A stretch of DNA of 64,000 nucleotides from positions 124,001 through 188,000 of the forward strand of contig NW_020194610.1 in the NCBI RefSeq assembly GCF_002865645.1. The letters are read 5' to 3'. Below, piece by piece: positions 11,570 to 22,094 of this stretch (position 1 is the first letter of the stretch; every line of letters starts with the position of its first letter). The notes beneath the pieces were generated by a model that worked only from the letters and a program-made list of their open reading frames with translations, was not told the DNA's origin and did no database searches. The DNA comes from Hyaloscypha bicolor E. Lineage: Eukaryota > Ascomycota > Leotiomycetes > Helotiales > Hyaloscyphaceae. A program made the translations under genes and the position numbers.

Positions 11570-13669
11570 ATGGTCGAGCACGATCTTGAAGCCAACGAGG
11601 CTGACTGTGAGCTGCCTCCAATCGGTCTTTGCGAGACCTGCCGTTCTATAAACATTCAGGCTCTCGCAAGCTCGCGAGGCTTTAAGCATCTGGCCGCCGG
11701 TTCGGCTCTGCAACAAAGCGCTGAGCGATGCTCGCTATGCCAACACTTGGCGCATTATACTAAGCAGGCGGCAGGGCTTCATAACGGGAAACATTTTGCC
11801 GAGGGATGTACCGTTCGGTTAAAGCTGAAGAGATATTGTGCTGAAGTTGCGGGCTCTTCGTTTGGGGCCGTGGCCGAGATACTGTTCGATGATTACAAGC
11901 CAGTTCACTTCCAACATGATTTTTTTGCAGTTAACACGACCACAAAGGGTGAGAACCGTTTCGCAATTTGTTCTTAACGTGGAAATTCCTCTTTTTCTTC
12001 CCTTTATTGCCTTTTTTTTTTGCCTCTCAAATTTGCTCGACTTCCTAACTTCAATTTAGTGGATCCTGCTATTGCATTTGGAGTTCTTCCCATAATCCAC
12101 GTCACAAAGACAAGCTCAAAGAAGTCATTTGGCACAGCTCGAAGTTGGATCAACAATTGCTTGAAATACCACCCTCAGTGTTCCCAGTCATTCTTAAAGT
12201 CAAACAGCTCAGATCAGCCTAGAAGACTGGTTGAGTTGCATCCTGCATCTTGTCCTAGCCCCAACAATTCTATTCGCCTGATCGAACTTTCTGACACGAG
12301 CCGTTGTCCGAAATACATCGCCTTGAGCTACTGCTGGGGTTACAGAAAATCGTATACAACGACGAAGGACAACGTGGGACTGCACATGCACCAGATACCT
12401 TATGCAAAGCTCCCGGCTACACTAAAAGACGCTGTTTTGATCTGCAAGAAGTTGGGCATGAAATATCTGTGGATTGATGCTCTATGCATCATTCAAGACT
12501 GCTCCATTGATATAGGCAATGAAGTTGCCAAAATGGCAATGATTTACCACAAAGCATGGCTTACAGTATCTGTCGATATCAGCAAGGCGTCAACAGAAGG
12601 ATGTTTCAATGATGTGAGAAAACGTAATCTGCTAACCCTCGAGGATGGTGTTGGTTTCAAGGCGGAAATATCTACTGTTCTCGACAATGGATCTAAGAGC
12701 AGGCTATGTCTATTTGCACCTGTGGCTACATTTTCTAACCCCGATACTATTCAAGCCACTGCATTGACAGCCCGGGCTTGGACTTTTCAGGAGCAAGTAT
12801 TGTCTCGTCGTGTCCTACACTACACAGCTTACGGCCTGGTATGGGAATGTCGAGCAGGTTTCATATCTCAGGACAACATCTTGCATTGGGATCGAAGCGC
12901 CGACACTTTGCCCAGGCTACCAATGAAACTATCGGCTTTATCAAATATAGAAATCTTACATGTCTGGTACAACGAAATTCTTACCATGTCATACTCTCTT
13001 CGCAAGTTGACATTTGCCTCCGATAAGTTGCCCGCCATCTCCGCCGTCGCAACCCTTTTCCAACAGCATCTTCAATCTCCATACCTGGCTGGCATCTGGC
13101 TCAAAAATATCGAAATTGGGCTATCTTGGCAAATTTTTGGGCGTCCAAAAAGCAAGGACCTAGAAAATAGCCATCCATCTTGGTCTTGGATATCGCGGAC
13201 CGGCATTGTTACTTGGCCGATCTCGAAATATCACCTTGATGACGAGTTTATTACCCTGATTGAGATTGAAAGCTTTAACATAAGTTTAAAGAACCGAGAC
13301 GTGCCGCTTGGGAGCGTCACAAGTGGTACCCTGGTTATACTTGGCTCTCTCAAACTTCTCCGGGTGCGAAAGATTCCAGCTGAAGATGAGAGATATATCC
13401 GGTATGAATTGTTCGACGAACGAGCAAGGAGGAAGCTCGGAGAAGCCGTCCTAGATTTTGACATTGAGGACGAAATGGAATTTCATTGCTTGGCGTTGTT
13501 TTCCAGGGTTTCAAATTTATCTTTGGGCTTCTTGGTCTCGTTCTTGTTGTTGTCGCCAATCTCGGGCAAACCTGGGGTATATACACGAAGCGGTGTCGCA
13601 CAAATTGATGAGGTCGGTAGCTGGAAGTCGCTTGGAAGTCACAAAACAAGCAGAATAACCCTTTCGTAG
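11570..13669 (+). CDS. HET-domain (heterokaryon incompatibility) protein
   Basis: Exons 11570-11948 and 12060-13669 join to 662 aa. The 111-bp intron (GTGAGA donor, CTAAC branch site, TTTAG acceptor) restores the frame by splitting a Val codon. The HET domain (about residues 210-372) shows its three conserved blocks: ALSYCWG (214-220), LWIDALCIIQD (263-273) and RAWTFQEQVLSRRVLHYT (365-382). The N-terminus has a cysteine-containing LCETCRSIN segment, a common lead-in for this family. The C-terminal part (LAGIWL, HPSWSWIS, GVYTRSGVAQID) is also family-typical. HET proteins act in non-self recognition and programmed cell death in filamentous ascomycetes; whether this one does is inference. The gene appears intact and lies 0.8 kb from RIP-mutated retrotransposon 1. 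Confidence 0.93.
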
Positions 13670-16600
13670 ATATATATATCCCTCGACGAGGGGATATATT
13701 TTTAGGAAGTATTTACTCTAGGTATCTTGGGAACTTGTTTAGGCTCATTGAATATGATCGCTAAAACTTGATAAAATGATGCAAGAGAACAGAGGTTGGA
13801 TTAAGTGTGATTGGCTAAAAAGTGACAAGTCAAAACATGTGACGATATGGTAAATCTTGCTTAGGTGAGCAGCTCAGGGTTCTTAGTGTGCTTAGTGTGC
13901 TCAGGCGAGATGACTGAGCCGGAGGTGAGCAGAGGGTGATTAGCCCCTGGAGCAAGAGCGGCAAGCTTACTAACCGAATGAGAAGCACAAGAAGGAAAGA
14001 AATTGATTCATAATACCTTGTAATCCCGCCACTTTATGCCGCAATCTTCGCAAGACCAGGTCTTACACCGTTGCAAGGTGCAATAATAGTGGCTTTGTCG
14101 TTGGGCCTCGATGCAGAAAACTAACGAGCTTCTTTAGGAAGACTTACAAAAGCCGTGGAGAAAAGTACAGTAGAATGGATAGAATGCAGCCATGTTCTCA
14201 AATGTTTAGTAACTAATCGGGTTGACTCAGAGCAGTGGCCACAAGGCTGTAACCGAGATCCAAAGATAATAAGTATAAACGGCGGGGCAAGTGAATAGGA
14301 ACTACCGTAAGACATTCTACTAGGGCGGCTTCAGAGGATGTGACACGGCCTGGACAAGCTGTGGAAGTGGAATGTGGGTGTGTTTGTGTATGTTTGTAAT
14401 GAATAATGGTGCCCTAAGGGCGGTGAAGAAGCTATATATACGCCTGTGCGCAGCACGTGACAGGATGTACCTCTCCTACCTTAGTTTTGCGCTTGCTGTC
14501 AACAGAAGGCTTTTTTCTGCACCCGGAACTCCCCTTCTAGCACTGGCTAAGAATAGAATCGAGTGGTGTTCTGTCTGTTTTATGGCTGCTAAATGGGCTC
14601 AAAATGAACGCTAATAATTGCCGGAATAGGGATTATGGACATTCTGATAAGCGAGCCATATGCATATACCTGCCACTCAACTTGGAGTCCGGGAAGCTCC
14701 ATTAACGTGGCTTAGGGCTGAGCTGCTGCCGTTCAATCTGATATGCCACCAAATGCACCCTCCCGAAGATCGGAACATCCGCCCCAACCCCGGAAGATTT
14801 TATGTTGGCCGTAGTGGCCAAAATTTTCGTCTGGTGGCGGCTGATACGAAAACTCCGGAGTCATTTAATAATAAGAGAGGTCAGCACCGAAACATGACCT
14901 ACAGCTCAGTACCGGAGCTAAGACGTCAGATCCAAAATTGAGCAGTACAAAATCCTACAGCGGAGAAACAATGCTCACATCGCTTATAAATGTTTCAAGT
15001 CACGACTAGTATCGAAAGTTGGGTTTAAAGGCGGTTAATGTCTGAGGTTAAGGACTCCTCACTAACGAACCTCCCGATAGTAGTCAGTGCGCTCAGAGCA
15101 TTTTACTAATAAATAACGATAAAATCTTTAAAATTTAATTCATCAAGTTATGCTTTAGTTACTTTACTTCCCTAATCCTAAATATTAAGTCGTGCCTATT
15201 CTTTATTATCTCATAACTTTTAAGTGTTTAAGCAGACTTTAGTTTTCCACGGCCTGTAAGCGAATTTGAGAAGCCTGAAAATGCCTGAAAAACAGGCCTG
15301 AATGCACAGACTACTGCTCACTTGCTCGTAAACGCAGCCGCAAGACCCCGCTTTCACTAGAACCCACTCTTCTGCGAACAGGATGTGCTCAAGTCCGTGT
15401 CCTTGGGCTTTCCCCACCAGAACTTCACCCTGCCTTAAAAGATAATATCAAAGTTGGGCGTGAGCGAGAGCGTAGGCGGCCATGGATTCCTCCTGGAACT
15501 TGCGTGGGGGCAGGATGGCCCCCGGAGTTCTCTAGTCCGCTGCGCTGGCTATCCAAAACCCCTGCTGAATGAATTGTATCTTGGGGGTGGGTGCTGTGTG
15601 AGCACATCCGATCAAGTTTAGCACAAGTTGACTTAGCTAAATGGCAAGTCGACATAACAAAAGTCCTCCGATGTTGGAGGGTCACTCTCAACTCGGTGCG
15701 TGCTGCATATGCACAGGTTTTATTAGTCTTCTCGAATAAGTTTCGGGTTGGCTTTTGAGGCTGAGAAAAGCGGTCCAGGGTACTATCAGTTTCTGTTTAT
15801 TATTGGTTGTCACTCACATGTATGCAAAGCAACCACCAACTAGCCAATCGTGTACTGCCACACAAACATAATCGAAGGGGACCACCCGACAACCGCCCAC
15901 GCCACTCAACCGCTCTGCAAAGATTCGCTTATAATTGCCCGTTTCTATCTGACCGTAACAGCCATATTCCCTCCGCCACCAGTTCAGCCCGAAGCTCTGG
16001 CTCTCGCAGCATGGGCGGTTGGTTGCTTATAGACAAAAAATAATCCAGCGATCGATTATTATAATTAATAAAACGCTGTAGCGATCGATAGAGAGTTCCA
16101 TTTTGAATGTTTATAGAATAGTGAAACTCGTTCAACAGTTGCGGTCTATATAATTCCTGCCATGTGGCAAAAAAGAGATGCCTTCAGTTTGGTAGCAAGC
16201 CACACGAGGGCTGAAGATTATAAATTTAAGACCGATGAGCTCCCTCTTGATACTCTGCACCCTCCCATGTGCCGTTCAGGGCTGCTTGGCGCTAATGCAG
16301 ATTTGGTAGCCGGTCTTCAGTGCAGGGCTTCCGGAAACAGCCAACCGTTCGTAAAAGTGCCAGATTCCGTGGAAACCTTGACCCACCCTTTTGGTGGTCC
16401 TGCTTGCTTCGAGGCGCCTTGGAGGGGTCCAAGTACTCGGCCCTCCTCCACTGTAAAGATATAAAGAGGACGCCCACTCTATAACGCCACTCTGTGGTTT
16501 TTGACTTGCCCGAAGCCCACTTTCCATTCCAAGTCCATGTGCCCTGTGCTCATACATTTGTTAGGTCTATAATTTAATTAACACAATAATTAGGACAGGA

Positions 16601-16709
16601 CAGATAATCTATAGAACCAAAGATCGCCCGTGGTCAGTATTGGTTCCTTAATAGCCAAGCGCTCTTGATGCTATGCTAGTCTCCTAACATGAACTAGGTA
16701 TACTGTACA
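13670..16709. other. 3-kb intergenic region, no supported gene
   Basis: Several open frames of 60-100 codons occur on both strands (for example near 14.4, 14.7, 15.5 and 16.2-16.5 kb). None shows a recognisable domain, and they overlap on opposite strands. Short direct repeats occur near 13882-13900 (TGCTTAGTG twice). I see no tRNA or other RNA gene. Confidence 0.45.
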
Positions 16710-18374
16710 ATGGAACAAGAAACCAAATCAGAGCACGCTACCAAAGAAAAGGTCATGAAAGAAACACCGCCCTACGAAACAGCACGAATGGGAGATCCAT
16801 GGGTACCGGGGGTATTCAAACAACTTCCTTGGGGTGGGCTCCTAGCGCTGGTTGGTGTCGCCATTTGCTGTCTTGGCCCGGTGGCTATCCTTAAAGACTC
16901 CGACGGCAAACCGACTGCAACCTGGCCCGACCAAAAACACCCAATCCAACCTGCGGTTCTTCTCTCGATATGTGCAGCCATTGGAAATACTCTGTTGCGT
17001 TATGCATTATTTCAAGGATGGAGCATCGCTTGGTGGGTCGAGGCACTCCGAGGCAGCACGGTTGGGGATCTCCATCGCCACTGGGAATATGGCACAAGCG
17101 TCTTGGCTTCAGTCACCTCGACCAGGCACTTCAACCGTATCGCTTTGGGAACACTCATAGCGAGTATTGTTGTAATTGATGGTCCTCTTCTCCAAAAAGC
17201 TACTTCCTCTACGACACGACCTCTGGTCAGTCCAGCGAATATAACAGCGCAGATCTCGCCAAACCCATTGCCTTTGGGATACACTGCGGTGATGACAGGC
17301 CATTCTGGGACAGTTTTCCCCAAATTTGATTTTGTTCAGCAAGTGATGCAGGGTTTCAACAATCGAACTGCTATCCAACTCAACTATACCGGGTGCAATG
17401 GCGTATGCAATACCACCCTTCAAGCTGCTGGATTTGACGTACATTGCTCGCACAGCACTCAGCCATACAACATTAGCGAGTACTCCGCGGGCACATCTTA
17501 TGGGATGGGTTCCACCAACATTACCTTCAACAATGATGGATATGATGGTTTGATTCGCGTGCAAACTGCATTCAAGTCTACTCCAGGCTGCATAGGCAAT
17601 CTAGCCGTTGCCGATTGCCAATACAATATTTCTCAGGTGAATTACCCAGTCCAGGTCAGCAATGGCACCGTCGAGCTCCTGCCACGCCCAACCGACGCGA
17701 ACGATACGATCAAAGTATGGCAGCTATATCAAGAGGTCCACGGGCTTGGCCAGTGGCCATCCACTCTAGGTGGGATTTACAGCGTAGCGTATACCAAATA
17801 CGAGTCGTCTAGCAGTTTTTACATTGATGGAACCCCCTTGTCCCTTATGTATTCAGGCTCGATCCCCATTCAATACCTTGTCGCCAACTCGAGTACCTTG
17901 GGAACTTGCGATATGTATTGGACAGACCCGACACCGGATATAATCGCTGGTATTCGGGAACTTGGGTTTCGCACCGCGATCGCCGCGACCAACTCAACTA
18001 CCGACCAGACTTTCGAGGCAACCGAGATCGCCATTGTCCAAGTGTACGTCTCTCACTACCACTACTTAGGTGGTGCGTTGCTCGTCATGTTCCTTGGAGT
18101 TGTGTTAGTCTTTCCAACTTTCCTCGGTTGGTGGCAGCTGGGACGAAAGATGTCCTTCAGCCCAATCGAAATTGCCAAGGCTTTCAACGCGCCACTTTTG
18201 GCAGAGTTTAGGTCGAATAGCGAGATGAAGAAAATATTGAAGGAAGCGGGAGGGTTAGAAGTGGTGTACGGAGAAGTTGTGATGCCCGGTAGTGAGGGGG
18301 AAAAGAAAAGTCTTCAGATGGCGAACCCGGAATTTGCTATCAGGCCAAGGGCTAAATTTACTTATGATGGGTGA
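16710..18374 (+). CDS. Multi-span glycosylated membrane protein, DUF3176-like
   Basis: Single-exon gene of 554 aa. The N-terminal 40 residues are polar and charged. Hydrophobic segments lie at about 41-62, 78-95 and 140-160. A long loop (about 165-445) follows with roughly a dozen N-x-S/T sites and paired cysteines (YTGCNGVCN, PGCIGN, VADCQYN), then a strong membrane span at about 452-478 ending FLGWWQLGRK, and a cytosolic tail (SPIEIAKAFNAPLL). This architecture, with a WALRGSTVGDLHRHW block after the second span, matches the fungal DUF3176-type family of unknown function. Topology suggests a large extracellular or lumenal domain. The ATG at 16710 is the first in frame after a stop. No frameshift or stop, and composition is normal, unlike the AT block starting about 200 bp downstream. 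Confidence 0.8.
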   Translation: MEQETKSEHATKEKVMKETPPYETARMGDPWVPGVFKQLPWGGLLALVGVAICCLGPVAILKDSDGKPTATWPDQKHPIQPAVLLSICAAIGNTLLRYALFQGWSIAWWVEALRGSTVGDLHRHWEYGTSVLASVTSTRHFNRIALGTLIASIVVIDGPLLQKATSSTTRPLVSPANITAQISPNPLPLGYTAVMTGHSGTVFPKFDFVQQVMQGFNNRTAIQLNYTGCNGVCNTTLQAAGFDVHCSHSTQPYNISEYSAGTSYGMGSTNITFNNDGYDGLIRVQTAFKSTPGCIGNLAVADCQYNISQVNYPVQVSNGTVELLPRPTDANDTIKVWQLYQEVHGLGQWPSTLGGIYSVAYTKYESSSSFYIDGTPLSLMYSGSIPIQYLVANSSTLGTCDMYWTDPTPDIIAGIRELGFRTAIAATNSTTDQTFEATEIAIVQVYVSHYHYLGGALLVMFLGVVLVFPTFLGWWQLGRKMSFSPIEIAKAFNAPLLAEFRSNSEMKKILKEAGGLEVVYGEVVMPGSEGEKKSLQMANPEFAIRPRAKFTYDG

Positions 18375-18559
18375 TTGTTCTGGATTTCATGCCCCGTGTC
18401 AGTGAACTAGAGGCTCGGTAAGCCCGTCAAAAAATTTGATCCATCACCTGCAAGTCAACTAGGTGATAGATATTCTGAGAATGCTTTCTCTCTCTGAGGA
18501 AGTTGTAGTTCAGAAATGATTAGAAGGGTTCACTGGCCAACCACCCAAACTACTCAACC

Positions 18560-20345
18560 GCCCAACCCAAAAATCTTAATATTTAATTAATACCTTAATA
18601 GAATTATAATTCCTATTAGATACTAATACTTTATGGTATTCTCAATTCCCTAATAGCTATATATTACTTTAAAACTATATAATATTACTAAAATTATTTA
18701 TTTAATAGCATTTTTAATATTTTTCTATTAATATTTATTCTGCTATTTTTATTTTTTACTAATTCCTATATAATTAATTAAAAATCTTATATAATATCCC
18801 AAATTCTTTAATAATATATAGCTTAATATAAAAGATTATATTAGAAGGTTTTTTATATTATTATAGTAATATTTCTTATTAAATTTTCTTTAAAATAAGA
18901 ATTTATAACTTGTATTTTTTTAATTATAATACTAAATAACTACTTTTTATTTTACTAATAAATATTATTTTACTATTATATTTTATTTCTTTACTTTTGA
19001 TCTATTAATTCGATTTCAAAGAGTTTTATATATAATTTCATATTTTCTCGCGTATTTTCTTATGAATTTAATCTTTTTACTAGTAATTTTTTATATTTTT
19101 ATTATTATATATTATAGTTATTTAGCTACTAGAAGTATTATATAAATATACTATATATAGGCTTTTTTTAAGCAAGTTTTACGTCTTAGAATATAGCTTT
19201 TAAAAGAGCTTTTACATATAGTAAAAGCTTAATATTTATTCTTTTTATTTTATTTCTTTAATAATTATATTATAATAGAATTATAGCCGGCAAATTAGCC
19301 TAAATATAACTAGCTATATTTCTTAAATTCAATCTCTTTTATATATATCTCTAAATATTATTCTCTAATATAGCTTAATTTAGATTTCTTAATTTCTTTA
19401 TTTATTTAATATATTTTATATATTTTTATTATATTTTCTAAGAAAAAAAAAACCTCTATTAAACTTATAACTAGAAACTAACTAGCTATTTGCAAGAATT
19501 TATTACTATTAGTATAGCTATTTCTTTAAAAGTTATATATATAATTACTATTATACTCTGCCGCTTTACTAGTAAATTTAGCGTCACGTGACCACGCGAT
19601 AACACATGCGGTTGGCTAGTATTTAGAATACCAAAGTTCCTGTACTTACGAGCTTCCTTCCTTAGTTTAGAATTCTCGGATTAAGAGCCGCTCTATCTTG
19701 CTTTCCAAGCCCAGAGACCCTGTTTCGTAATAATTACGAGATTCGGAAAACGAAATATAAGTAATAAAATATAAGTAATAAAATATAAGTAATAAAATAT
19801 AAAACATATTTGTATAATTTTATATTTTATAAATAATTTAACTAATGAACTAGTTTTTATTAAATTTAGTAAGTATAAGAATTATATATTAATATTATAA
19901 TATTACAATTCTTATTTCTAAATATTAACTAATTTTATTAATTTAATATAAATAATATTTTATAATTATATAATAATATTATATATTTCTAATAAACTAA
20001 TAATTATTTAAGAAATATATTAGATTCCGGTTATAAAAATTAGTGAATTTAACTAGCTACTTTTATTTACTGACCTTAATCCTATTAAAAAGATCTGGTA
20101 ATAAATAAAATACGAGATTATAAAGCTTAATAATATACTTATATTAAAAAATAATATAAAGGAAGTATTATAGAAGCTATAGAAGAAAGTAAAGCCTAAG
20201 AATTAGTAATATTTAATATATTATATTACTTGTAAGCTTAAGAACATTATTAAGTATAAAAGTATATAAACTATATTAAATTATAATAATATATCTAAAT
20301 AAATAAACTATATAATTATAAAGTAATTAAATAAGTAGTAGTTAA
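18560..20345. other. AT-rich, RIP-like block without genes
   Basis: Two AT-rich stretches (18560-19570 and about 19745-20345) surround a GC-balanced island of about 160 bp at 19580-19740. That island begins with CACGTG-containing sequence and has no recognisable coding content. No open frame of note and no LTR pair that I can match. Probably decayed transposon remains. Confidence 0.6.
19755..19800. repeat. 14-bp AT-rich tandem repeat
   Basis: Three perfect 14-bp units of the form atataagtaataaa, plus the start of a fourth. They begin at 19755, inside the AT-rich block. Confidence 0.85.
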
Positions 20346-20869
20346 GAAAATTGCACTTGTATTAAGGTATATACATGTTGAAACTGGTACGCTACCATAG
20401 CTAGCTCACCAGTCCTTCCAGCACCAGGTTCAACCACTAATTTAGGGTTCTCCACTCTCATTTGTCATGCGTCACTCGCTGAGCTTACCAAGCTTACTAG
20501 TATATCGTCATTTTGATTACTTTTGATTTATCAGCTGATTGATAATGTATCGGAGAAAGCGGGCTCGGCATCACCGGTATCGCCGAAGGGTAATGGGAAT
20601 AAATCCCTTACTTTAGACACTTTTCCTCTGTTTTTACACTTCACTCTCCTGTATCTAGTCATTCTACAGATTGTCAACCTCCAATATATCGATTTTCCAT
20701 CAATAAATCGATCACTTTCCAATAATACAGAGTAAAGGCGTATACTCTTACTTGCTTATTACAAAAAACTTCTCCGCTTACTACTAAGCTTGCTATAACC
20801 AGTCACCGACTTTAAACTTTGCCGATCCCTTCTCCTCAATTCGAACTCGACACTCCCATAATTGCGTTC

Positions 20870-21545
20870 TTTTATAATTTTTTTTTGATTCAATCCTTCC
20901 TCTTGCCTAGCATGGAAAGAAACACTCAGCTGGTGTTTCTCCATCGCGGCTCCACAGCTTCCTCTTAGCCTTTGCGATGGCGGGCTGTTGACAGCTATAG
21001 CGAAGAGATGTTGAGGTTCTATATAGTCCGTCACAAGACTTAATCGGAGGAAGAAATAGACCAGACAAAATATGTTGGTGACAAATACTAGTAATAAATA
21101 ATGTAAAATACGGCTTGCCATCTCTGTAAAGCACCAGAGGGGTATTATTGTGATGCCAAAGAAGCGTTGAAGTTGAGATATATCCCTGGGTCCAGTTCAT
21201 TCGCAGTATAATTCCAAAAATGGTTATACGTTGACCTCATCGAACTAAGAAGCAGTGTATTGCCAGCCATCACAGCAAGCATTTCCGAAATGTTTGGTAG
21301 AAGTGGATTTAGTTTAACAGCTCCCCAAGGTGGAACAAAATGGATGAACTGCGAAAGTAGCCTTGCTATTGAAGAATTCGCATTAGAAATCCCAGTATTG
21401 AAAGACGGTGTCAATACCCAGCCAGATCAAACGTTCCTCCAGTCGAAACTTTTAACCTGTGGCGCAGACTGTACAGATTTATCGCAGGATTCTAGATCAC
21501 GTGGATCTTCGCAGTTTGATAGGGGATATCCTTGGCTAGTTCCGG
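20870..21545 (-). pseudogene. Decayed fungal multi-span membrane protein (C-terminal part)
   Basis: Read on the minus strand from about 21545, three frame segments form one continuous homology: QSAPQVKSFDWRNV, a TGA (about 21427-21429), then SGWVLTPSFNTGISNANSS with further body sequence and FNASLASQ. A TAA follows near 21142, then YPSGALQRWQ. A frameshift near 21095 leads to TNIFCLVYFFL, LVTDYIEP and FAIAVNSPPSQRLRGSCG. This order is typical of a widespread family of large fungal membrane proteins of unknown function. Both stops could come from CAA/CGA-type codons by C-to-T change. The 5' part is absent; the AT-rich patch at 21680-21870 may mark its truncation. Not expected to make protein. 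Confidence 0.75.
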
Positions 21546-22094
21546 AAACGTTGTACTGAGTGCTACAAACAAGCGAGGGGAAAGAGCGCAGTTGATACAT
21601 AGTGTAGTTTAGTGTTTATTGAATTGAGGATGCCTTAATGAGAAGATAAATCGAATCGCTGCCAATAACAGCAATAGCTAAAGAAGTTAATATATATTAA
21701 ATATATATATTATATAAGCCTTATTTTCTTATCTTTCATAATAGCTTTCTTAATAATAAGTTTCCTAAATAATATATTAATTAATAATTAAAAGATATAC
21801 TATTAAAGAAATAGTTAATATATTATATATACATATTTATATTTATATTTATAAGTTGTTAATGCCAGGCTATTTGATAAGGTTGTATGCCTCTTTTCAA
21901 CTCTTGCTGCAGACTGTAGTCTTGTTACTCTTTCATGTGTGACAACATCACCTGGAGCAAGGATATGACCCTACGGTGGACACGATCGATCGCATCGATA
22001 ACAGAGTAGGCAACTTTTGAGAAGGGAACCCTGGGAGCCTGGGATCTTCGTTCTCTTCAGGGAATATCTACCCACGGAAATCATATCATCACAT

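Noticed and set aside
16162..16557. Overlapping frames of 100 and 93 codons upstream of the DUF3176-like gene
   Set aside because: They are two strands of the same stretch and lack any signature; the segment is better read as the 5' region of the gene at 16710.
21260..21559. 99-codon plus-strand frame
   Set aside because: Antisense to the membrane-protein pseudogene, whose minus-strand homology is clear.
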